Positions 1 to 7,200 of a DNA stretch of 40,057 nucleotides are shown here, piece after piece (position 1 is the first letter of the stretch; each line of letters opens with the position of its first letter). A program made the translations under genes and the position numbers. Under the pieces are notes generated by a model, which was not told the origin of the DNA, searched no databases, and was given only the letters and a program-made list of their open reading frames with translations. Location: NCBI RefSeq assembly GCF_004349055.1, contig NZ_SMKX01000069.1, forward strand, positions 1 through 40,057, in the 5' to 3' direction. The DNA is from Kribbella antibiotica (lineage in GTDB: Bacteria > Actinomycetota > Actinomycetes > Propionibacteriales > Kribbellaceae).

Positions 1-1019
1 CCCGTTACCTGTCCTTGGACCAGCGGCTGGCGATCGCTGACGGGCTGGTCAACAAGCACACTTTCACGGCGATCGCGGTGAGGATCGGGAAGAACACCTC
101 GACGGTGTCGCGCGAAGTCGCCGCGCACAGTGTCGAGGGGATCTACCTGCCCCACCAGGCCCACGCAGCGGCCGCGGCGGCCCGGGCGCGGCCCAAGGAC
201 TCCAAGCTGGTCACCAACATCGCGCTGCGAGCCAAGGTCGAAGAATGGCTGGCGGTGAAGTTGTCACCCGAGCAGATCTGCCACAGGCTCGTCAAAGACT
301 TCCCCGATGACGAGAGCATGCGTGTGAGCCCCGAGACGATCTACCAAGCGCTCTACTTCCAGGCCCGCGGCGGCCTCAAACGCAAAGTCGCCGAAGCACT
401 GCGCACCGGCCGGACCCGCCGCAAACCCCACCGCGACCCCGAACAGCGCCAGTCCCGGTTCGTCGACGACATGCTCATGATCTCCGAGCGCCCCGCAGAC
501 GTCGAAGACCGCGCCGTCCCTGGCCACTGGGAAGGCGACCTGATCATGGGCGAAAACAACCGGTCCGCGATCGCCACGCTGGTCGAGCGGACCACCCGCT
601 ACACGCTGCTGGTCCACCTGCCCGGCAGCCACGAAGCCGAACCAGTCCGTGACGGTCTCATCAAAGCGATGCAGACCCTGCCCGAGCACCTGCGCGGCTC
701 CCTGACCTGGGACCAGGGCTGCGAAATGGCCCGCCACAAACAATTCTCCATCGCGACCGACATGGCCGTCTACTTCTGCGACCCCCACTCACCCTGGCAG
801 CGCGGCACCAACGAGAACACCAACGGGCTCCTGCGCCAGTACTTCCCCAAAGGCACCGACCTGTCCATCCACGGCCCCGAAGACCTCGAACACGTCGCCC
901 AAGAACTCAACGCCCGACCACGCAAAACACTCGACTGGGACACCCCAGCCGAACGCCTGCGTGATCTACTCACCACCTAGAAACCACCACGGTGTTGCAA
1001 CCACCCCTAGAAACCGCCC
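1..1019 (+). mobile_element. IS30-family insertion sequence, right part only
   Basis: The transposase gene enters from before the window, so only the right part of the element is present. Just after the transposase stop, positions 991-1018 read GGTGTTGCAACCACC followed by CCTAGAAACC, a plausible terminal inverted repeat of an actinobacterial IS30 element. The 10-mer CCTAGAAACC occurs at 976-985 and again at 1006-1015. The exact end and any target duplication cannot be set because the left end is missing. Confidence 0.55.
3..980 (+). CDS. IS30-family transposase (5' end outside window)
   Basis: DDE transposase that would cut and join the ends of its own IS30 element. The frame is open to the window edge and the first codons already read R-Y-L-S-L, the usual start of the IS30 N-terminal helix-turn-helix (RYLSLxxRxxIADG), so the gene starts upstream and is partial here. 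Counting from the TTG at position 15, the helix-turn-helix region is about residues 1-40 (ending TSTVSREV). The DDE core follows with catalytic D175 (GHWEGDLI), D233 (TWDQG) and E267 (WQRGTNENTNGLLR), all intact. The C-terminus (RPRKTLDWDTPAE) is typical of the family. No frameshift is seen, so the enzyme is probably functional if the missing start is intact. Confidence 0.93.
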   Translation, partial: RYLSLDQRLAIADGLVNKHTFTAIAVRIGKNTSTVSREVAAHSVEGIYLPHQAHAAAAAARARPKDSKLVTNIALRAKVEEWLAVKLSPEQICHRLVKDFPDDESMRVSPETIYQALYFQARGGLKRKVAEALRTGRTRRKPHRDPEQRQSRFVDDMLMISERPADVEDRAVPGHWEGDLIMGENNRSAIATLVERTTRYTLLVHLPGSHEAEPVRDGLIKAMQTLPEHLRGSLTWDQGCEMARHKQFSIATDMAVYFCDPHSPWQRGTNENTNGLLRQYFPKGTDLSIHGPEDLEHVAQELNARPRKTLDWDTPAERLRDLLTT

Positions 1020-1377
1020 ATGAGAGTGCAGAACCCACAAGCCGATGGGGGAACCCATCAGATGACGGATGGGCTACCTCCGACTAACGCGAGCAGCCCC
1101 GCGTCTCGGTCCGCCGGGGTCGTTGGCCGGCAACTTTTTCCCAAATGGCGACCCTTTATTACCGACTAGCGCAGATCTTGCAGCCCAGCCACAGCGGGCA
1201 CCTCAAGCAACGGGCACGCGGTCGCCGACCTCGCCAGTACCTCAACCAGGCACCGGCCCCAGCCAAGCTCCTTCTGTAACGCGGCCGCCGCGGCGACCAG
1301 CCACAAGCAACGTGTCCGGCTTGTCCGGTGCGGCGAGCAACCACCCCGCCGTACCGGCCGAGTTTCGGTGAAGTGGG
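1020..1377. other. gene-free stretch between IS30 element and aconitase-X gene
   Basis: No convincing gene. Frames here are short, proline/alanine-rich and lack recognisable motifs. The stretch at about 1108-1165, around GGTCGTTGGCCGGCAACTTT, looks to me like the end of an IS21-type element, suggesting an older insertion next to the IS30 copy. This is a visual impression only. An aconitase-X small subunit (DUF126), which could be expected downstream of the DUF521 gene, is not here. Confidence 0.4.
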
Positions 1378-2631
1378 TTAGTGCCAAGAAGATTCGTCTC
1401 GGGTAACGACACCCGCGCGGGCTGAGGCTAGGCAGTCGGCGAGGGTGCCGAAGGTTACGTTCACGCCGAGGTTGACCGGGGCGTACCAAGCCCACTTGGC
1501 GGAGTTGGTCATCACGTGGCGGGTTTGGGGGCGGAGGACCGAGGTGACGTAGGTGCAGGTGTCGACGAGGACTCGAACGCCTGCTGACTGCAGGTCCGCG
1601 AGCCAACCGTTGCTTTCGGCAACTGCTGCGGTGGTGCGGTTGGTGGCGGCCCAGACTTCGACGGTTGGCGACATGGGCGCGCCGGCGCGGACCAGCGCGA
1701 CGAGTTCGGCGAATTCGGTGATCGAGAGGTGCGGCGTACCGAGGCTGATTGCGTCGAGGCGACCGGGGTAGGGGCTGGAGAGTTCGTCGCGGGCGGCGCG
1801 GAGGTGGGCCGGGGTAATGCGGTGGACCTCTGACACGGCGTCGCCTTGGGCGGAAGCTTCGGGAGTGGTGCCGGCGATGTGGAAGAGGCCGATGCCACCG
1901 CGGGAGGCGGCTGCGGCGCCGAAGGCCTTGAGGTGATCCTCGGGGACCACCTCGGGCCAGCCGGTCAGGAGCGGCACTCGGTCGGCGGCGAGTTTGCCGG
2001 TGAGGTGACCGAGGGCGGCCCAGGCTGCGTCGAGGTGGAGGGTGTGGGCAGGCAACAAGCTGAGGTCTAGTTCGATGCGGGCGCGGCGGTTCTCGTCTAG
2101 GTGCAGGCCCGCATACGGCGCTCGACCGGTCAACCCGGCGCAGATGTCGACGAAGTCGCCGTACCGGTCGGTGCGGGCGCCGAGGACGGAGTTGGCGAAG
2201 GCGATGGCGTTGGACTCGGCCCAGGCGATGTGTTCGCCGAAGGCTGGGCGGTGGGTGTCCTGGTACGGCGCGCAGGTCCAGGTCGGGGCGGCGCCGAGGG
2301 CGGTGTAGGCGTCCATCAGTCGTCGGGCGTCGTGGCGTTCGGCGCCGGCGAGGCGGACCAGGCCGGGGTGCAGGAGGTCTAGGGAGCCGACGTTCAGGCT
2401 TGTCGGTACGACGACGTGCCCGCCGAGCTCGACGAGCCGCTCGGCGAAGTCGAGGCCTGCCTGGCCGTGATGGAGGCAACCGTCGACATGGGCCGAGGTG
2501 ATCGGAACCAGCGACCGAGCACCGAGCGTGCGGGCCAAGCCGATGATGAGCCGCATCGCCAGCGCGACCGCAGGACCGGCCGCGCCGTCGCGGAGCTCGC
2601 CCTCCGCCGCAGTCAGTGCCATGTCCGTCAT
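1378..2631 (-). CDS. aconitase X large (catalytic) subunit, DUF521 family
   Basis: Aconitase-X enzymes are Fe-S dehydratases. Characterised bacterial members dehydrate cis- or trans-3-hydroxy-L-proline, and archaeal ones act on mevalonate 5-phosphate. Seen in the 417-residue product: AHVDGCLHHG near residue 48 (C52), DICAGLTGRAP, the diagnostic SLGTPHLSITEF, VDTCTYV, and TNSAKWAWYAP near the C-terminus, all characteristic of DUF521. The start is the ATG at 2631 with GAGG four bases upstream. The partner swivel domain (DUF126) is neither fused at the end nor encoded next door, where an IS30 element lies instead. The enzyme may therefore be orphaned or use a subunit encoded elsewhere. Divergent from the ROK kinase gene. 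The family call is firm; the substrate is unknown. Confidence 0.82.
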   Translation of the reverse strand: MTDMALTAAEGELRDGAAGPAVALAMRLIIGLARTLGARSLVPITSAHVDGCLHHGQAGLDFAERLVELGGHVVVPTSLNVGSLDLLHPGLVRLAGAERHDARRLMDAYTALGAAPTWTCAPYQDTHRPAFGEHIAWAESNAIAFANSVLGARTDRYGDFVDICAGLTGRAPYAGLHLDENRRARIELDLSLLPAHTLHLDAAWAALGHLTGKLAADRVPLLTGWPEVVPEDHLKAFGAAAASRGGIGLFHIAGTTPEASAQGDAVSEVHRITPAHLRAARDELSSPYPGRLDAISLGTPHLSITEFAELVALVRAGAPMSPTVEVWAATNRTTAAVAESNGWLADLQSAGVRVLVDTCTYVTSVLRPQTRHVMTNSAKWAWYAPVNLGVNVTFGTLADCLASARAGVVTRDESSWH

Positions 2632-2698
2632 CCGGCCTCATGTTACCTGTCCGCAGGACACCTCTTTGGGGCCGATCGGAGGGCTTGAGGGGTATCGT

Positions 2699-2716
2699 TG
2701 TCAAGGAGTGTCAAGG
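2699..2716. repeat. TGTCAAGG direct repeat in the acnX/ROK divergent intergenic region
   Basis: Two exact copies of TGTCAAGG, at 2699-2706 and 2709-2716, lie 10 bp apart start to start, so they face the same side of the helix. They sit between the divergent aconitase-X and ROK genes, where an activator or repressor site would be expected. No regulator has been assigned. Confidence 0.35.
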
Positions 2717-2789
2717 GGTCGCGTAAGCGTGTTTGTGCAGGTTCAGCGCAGATTCGGCCCAGTCACCCCTCGCCGATTCGGCCATCTAC

Positions 2790-2803
2790 AGATAACGTTG
2801 TCT
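2790..2803. promoter_or_regulatory. LacI-type operator-like palindrome
   Basis: AGATAACGTTGTCT is a 14-bp palindrome with one mismatched pair, centred on AACGTT. LacI-family regulators of sugar genes commonly bind even palindromes of the type GATAACGTTATC with a central CG. It lies about 135 bp before the ROK kinase start. The regulator is not in the window, so the assignment is inference. Confidence 0.4.
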
Positions 2804-2937
2804 CTCGACCTTGACCGCCCCGACGGAGCCCGCCACGTGACCGAGCAGAACCCTCACCACCCCGCGATCACCCTTGCCCGGTCCAGCGCCCCGCGACACC
2901 TGGTGAAGGCACCTGTTCGGCGACTGGCGGGGGGACG

Positions 2938-3846
2938 ATGAGCGGCGACACGGTTCTCGGGATCGACATCGGCGGCACGAAGATTGCCGCCGCTCTCGTG
3001 TCTGCAGACGGAACGATCGTCTTCCAGGACCGGATCGCGACGCCGACGGGTGAGGCAGATCAGGTCTTCGCGGCGCTGGGCGAGCTCGTCGGCCGGGTGC
3101 TGGGTGGCGCGTCGCCACTGGCGGTGGGGATCGGCTCGGCCGGTCCGCTGAACGCCAAGCACGGGTTGGTGTCGCCGGTGAACATCTTCGGGTGGCGGAA
3201 CTTCCCGCTGGTGGATCGGGTGCGCGCGCTGGTCGACGTACCGGTGACACTCGGGGTAGATGGGCATTGTTTCGCGCTGGGTGAGTTCTGGACCGGCGCT
3301 GGGCGGGATGCGCAGACGCTGCTCGGCATCGTGGTGTCGACCGGGGTCGGCGGCGGGCTCGTCGTCGATGGTCGGCCGCTGCTGGGGCAGTCCGGGAACG
3401 CCGCTCATATCGGCCATGTCGTGGTCGACCAGAACGGTGAGGCATGCGCTTGCGGTTCTTACGGCTGCGTCGAGACGTATGCGAGTGGGCCGCGGATGGT
3501 GGCTCGGGCGCAACGCCGGGGCTGGCGGACGGGCGAGCAGGTGGATGCCGCCGTACTGGCTGCCGATGCGGCTGCGGGTGATGAGCTCGCGCTGGCGGCC
3601 TTCGACGACGGCGCGCAGGCGCTGGCGGCCGGCATCGTGGCGACCGCGGTCACGGTCGATCTGACCACCGTGGTGATCGGTGGTGGGGTGGCGAAGGCGG
3701 GGCCGGTGCTGTTCGACCCGGTCCAGGCGTGGGTGAAGCGGCTGGCGCAACTGCCGTTCGTCGCCGACCTCACCGTCGTACCGGCGCAGCTGGACAACGC
3801 AGGCCTGCTCGGGGCGGCCCACCAGGCGTGGTCCTCGATTCGCTGA
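2938..3846 (+). CDS. ROK-family sugar kinase (glucokinase-like)
   Basis: Cytosolic ATP-dependent sugar kinase, probably phosphorylating glucose or an N-acetylated hexosamine. The 302-residue length is normal for the enzymatic rather than the regulatory branch, and there is no N-terminal DNA-binding domain. Seen: phosphate-binding DIGGTK at residues 10-15; the sugar-binding segment GVDGHCFALGE with D109 in the catalytic-base position (the usual preceding Asn is Val); STGVGGGLV for nucleotide binding; HIGH at 157-160; and the ROK zinc motif CACGSYGCVE with C170, C172 and C177. The ATG at 2938 follows a G-rich ribosome site. Transcribed away from the aconitase-X gene. The exact sugar cannot be read from sequence. 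Confidence 0.9.
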   Translation: MSGDTVLGIDIGGTKIAAALVSADGTIVFQDRIATPTGEADQVFAALGELVGRVLGGASPLAVGIGSAGPLNAKHGLVSPVNIFGWRNFPLVDRVRALVDVPVTLGVDGHCFALGEFWTGAGRDAQTLLGIVVSTGVGGGLVVDGRPLLGQSGNAAHIGHVVVDQNGEACACGSYGCVETYASGPRMVARAQRRGWRTGEQVDAAVLAADAAAGDELALAAFDDGAQALAAGIVATAVTVDLTTVVIGGGVAKAGPVLFDPVQAWVKRLAQLPFVADLTVVPAQLDNAGLLGAAHQAWSSIR

Positions 3847-3850
3847 CGTG

Positions 3851-3866
3851 TTGCCCGAGCGGGCAA
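3851..3866 (+). terminator. possible terminator after ROK kinase gene
   Basis: TTGCCCGAGCGGGCAA is a perfect palindrome starting four bases after the ROK stop codon and followed by TAAAAG. The stem is short and there is no long T run, so termination is plausible but not certain. Confidence 0.4.
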
Positions 3867-4251
3867 TAAAAGTGCCTATTTCGCACTAGAACAGGCATAA
3901 GACCGCCTGTCTCACGCATCTTTGCGCAATTCTTACCCAATTGCCCAGATCTGTGTAACGGCGACCCCTTGTTGCACGATGCAACGGATGGATGGGGTGG
4001 GGGCACGTCATCCAAGGTTGGTCAAGGGGGGCCTTGGACCAGCCAGGCAAGGTCGGTCGATGGGGGGCCGTGGACCGACCGAGTGCGTGAGCGGCGGGGA
4101 GGAGACTCCCCGCCGCCCTCGCGTTCAGGCCGCTGATGGGTAATACGCCGGCGGACGGTCCTCAGGAGGGTGGAGGACCGCTCACCACCTCCAAGGGCCT
4201 CTCGCCAGGGCCGGCGAACCACCAGCGCCCTACACGCCTACCCGGAATTGC
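3867..4251. other. hairpin-rich intergenic region between convergent genes
   Basis: No gene is seen. The region is packed with inverted repeats: ACAGGC/GCCTGT (3891-3896, 3905-3910), GTTGCA/TGCAAC (3971-3976, 3980-3985), CCAAGG/CCTTGG (4012-4017, 4032-4037), GGTCGGTC/GACCGACC (4051-4058, 4073-4080), an 11-bp perfect stem at 4091-4116, and CGGTCCTC/GAGGACCG (4156-4163, 4173-4180). The segments at 4020-4040 and 4055-4076 resemble each other (GGTC, A/T-rich step, six Gs, CC, TGGACC), as if duplicated. Confidence 0.6.
4091..4116. terminator. strong GC hairpin, possible bidirectional terminator
   Basis: GCGGCGGGGAG at 4091-4101 pairs perfectly with CTCCCCGCCGC at 4106-4116 around a GAGA loop. It lies between the convergent ROK kinase and megasynthase genes, 135 bp past the megasynthase stop, where a shared terminator is expected. 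No T run follows on either strand. Confidence 0.45.
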
Positions 4252-7200
4252 CTACGGGCGGAGCCACTCCGGCTCAGGGAGGCGGGTGCGGTCGAGGCGG
4301 CCGTTGTCGTCGAGCGGGAGCTCCTCGATCGGGATCAGGTCAGCCGGGACCAGGTAGATCGGCAGTTCCTTGCCCAGGTCGAGCATCAGGCGGGCCAGCA
4401 CGGTCGGGTCGCTGTCCTCGAGGACCACGTAGCCGATCAGGCAGGTGTCGCCGCCGTGGTCGGAGATCGCGATGACGACGGCGTCGATGACACCGGTCTG
4501 GCACGCGAGGACGTGCTCGGTCTCGCCGGGCTCGACGCGGTGACCGCGGATCTTCACCTGATCGTCGGCGCGACCCAGGTACTCGAGGGTGCCGTCGGGG
4601 CGCCAACGACCGAGGTCGCGGCTGCGGTAAAGGCGACCGCCGGGATGCGCGGGGTCGGGGACGAAGGCAGTCTCGGTCTCGTCCGGGCGACCAAGGTAGC
4701 CCTGGGCAACGGCTGCCCCACCGAGGTGGATCTCGCCGACTCCGCCGACCGGCACCGGCCGACCGACCTGGTCCAGCAGCCGTACGGCGACGCCGTCGAT
4801 CGGGCGCCCGATCGACGGCCGGTCCTCGGTCGGGTCGACCTCGTGGATCGTGGTGACGATCGACGCCTCCACCGGCCCGTATTCGTTGTACAGACGGCAT
4901 TCCGGGTGCGCGTCGAGGAAGTCCCGCACCTTGTGCGTCAGAACCATCGCCTCGCCGCCGGCCACGATCTCTCGCAACGCAGGCAGTTCGGGCAGCTTGC
5001 GCATCGTCGCGAGCAAAGCGGTCAGCGGGCTGAACGCCATGAAGAGTCGCTCGACGCCATGATCCCGCAGCGCGGAGATGACCGCGTCGGGGTCGTAGCG
5101 GTCGTCCTCACCGATCAGCACCAACGCCGAGCCGGACGCCAGCGCAGTGAACATCTCCTGCACATGCACGTCGAACCCGAACGATGTCCACTGCAAAGTC
5201 CGCAGCGAACTCCGCGTCCGCAGGTAGTGCCTCACAAGGTTGACTGGACCACGGTGCGGGACCAGAACACCCTTCGGATTCCCGTTCGAACCCGACGTAT
5301 AGATGCAGTAGGCAACATCATCGGCCGCAGCCTGGACCGGTGGCGCCTGCTGCGCTCGCGAGTCACCATCGACTCCCGCCACCGGGACGAGCCGCAGCCC
5401 GAGCCGGTCCGCGAGCGCCGCATCGTCACCGACTAGCGCGACGGCAGAAGCGTCGTTCGTCATGAACGCCCAGCGAGACTCCGGTACGCCGGGATCCAGC
5501 GGCAGGTAAGCCGCTCCCGACTTCAGAACCGCCAGTACGGCGACCACTAGCTCGGTGCCTCGGGCAACTCGGACGGCAACCAGCTCACCGGGCTTGACCC
5601 CGAGATCCGCGAGTTGCCAGGCGACCGCGTTCGCACGGCGCTCCAGCTCGGCGTACGTGAGCTCGCGCTCCCCCTGGATCAGCGCGACCGCATCCGGCGT
5701 CCGGGCGACCTGCTGCTCGAACAGGGTGTGCAGAGCACTCAGCTCTCCCGCGACGACCGCGTCGCGGCGACCGCGGCCGATCGGACCGACGGGCTCGAGA
5801 TCGCCCTCCAGCTTGCGCAGGGCTTCGAGGTCGGCGGCGATCGGCATCATCAGCTGCGGAAGGCGCAGGCGCGGTTCGGCCGTTGCCCTGCGCAACACGG
5901 CCTGCAGGTAATTGAGCAGCCGGTCGATCGTGCTGCGGTGGAACAGGCCCGCGCGGTAGTCCGCCGTACAGGTGATTCCGGCGCCGTGGTGGGTCAGCCG
6001 CAGCCGCAGATCGAGCGGCTCGGGCAGATCATCGTCGCCGTCCTCGAACTCCACCAGGACCTGGAAGAGCGGGTCGCGCTGCAGGATCGCGAGGTCCGTG
6101 CCCGCGTGGTCGAATGCGCCGGTCGTGACGTCGCGCACCCGGTGCGCGAGCTCGCCGAGATCCGGCTCGCCCGACAAGTCGATCCGGATCGGCAGCGCAC
6201 GCCGTACGGCGGCAGTGGTGTCGCCCTGTGGGCGGATCAGCGCAGACCCGATTGTGACGTCGTCCTGCGCTGCAAAGCGTCCCAGCACAGTGCCGACGGC
6301 GGCCAGCATCGTCATCAGCGGGCTGACCTTGCGCTCGCGGCTGAACACGAACACGGCATCGCCGAGCTCGTCCTCCAGCTCCAGCTTCACCGAGGCAACC
6401 TCAGCTCGCCGCCCGCCATCGGCCGGCAACACCAGCGGCTCGGCGCCTGCGAGCGCCACCTGCCAATACCCGACATCGCGTCGCCGCCCACCGAGCGCCG
6501 GTGCCATCTCGCCCTCGATGACAACCCGTCGCAGCTCGCCGGTCCGGCCGTCCGAATACTCAACCGGTACGACGGTGCGCTCGGGCGCAGGCTCGTCCGC
6601 CGGTGCGGCGTCTTCCGTAGCTGTCGGTGCTGGGGTCTCGTCCTCGGCCGACTCTGTGGCGTCTGTGGCGACCTTCTCGGGCTCCGGGGTGACCTCGCTC
6701 AGGAGGGAGAGCTGCTCGCGCATGAGCTTGGTGACGCCGTCGACCAGCTGACCGGCAACCCGGAGCTGCTGAGACATGAGCGCAGCGACACCACTGTTCG
6801 GAAGGTCAGCAGCACTCGTCGCCGTGGCCGCTTCTTCGACACGAGCAGCGAGCTCGGCCAGCCCGGTCCCAAGAACCGCCAACGCAACCCGAGAGTCAGG
6901 CTCGCCAGCAGGCTCGTCGGGCTCAGCCTCGGTCTCGACCTCGGCGACCGCAATCTCTACCGGCTCCTCGACAGGAGTTGTTTCTTCTTCCTGTACGGGC
7001 GTTTCGGCAACTTCGTTGCTCTCGTCATCGGCCCGCGTGGTCTGTACAGCGACAGCGGTCGCAAGCTTGTGCGGTGTCGTGTACGACGAGAACAGTGTCT
7101 CCGCCGACAACTCCACCGAGAACTGCTCGTTGATCCGGTCGATCACCGGCGCCATCGACTCCGCCGTACCGCCGAGCTCGGCAAACGTGTGGTCGACCGT

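Noticed and set aside
1166..2704. 512-codon minus-strand frame overlapping the aconitase-X gene
   Set aside because: Arg/Pro-rich composition without motifs; it is a shifted frame of the DUF521 gene.
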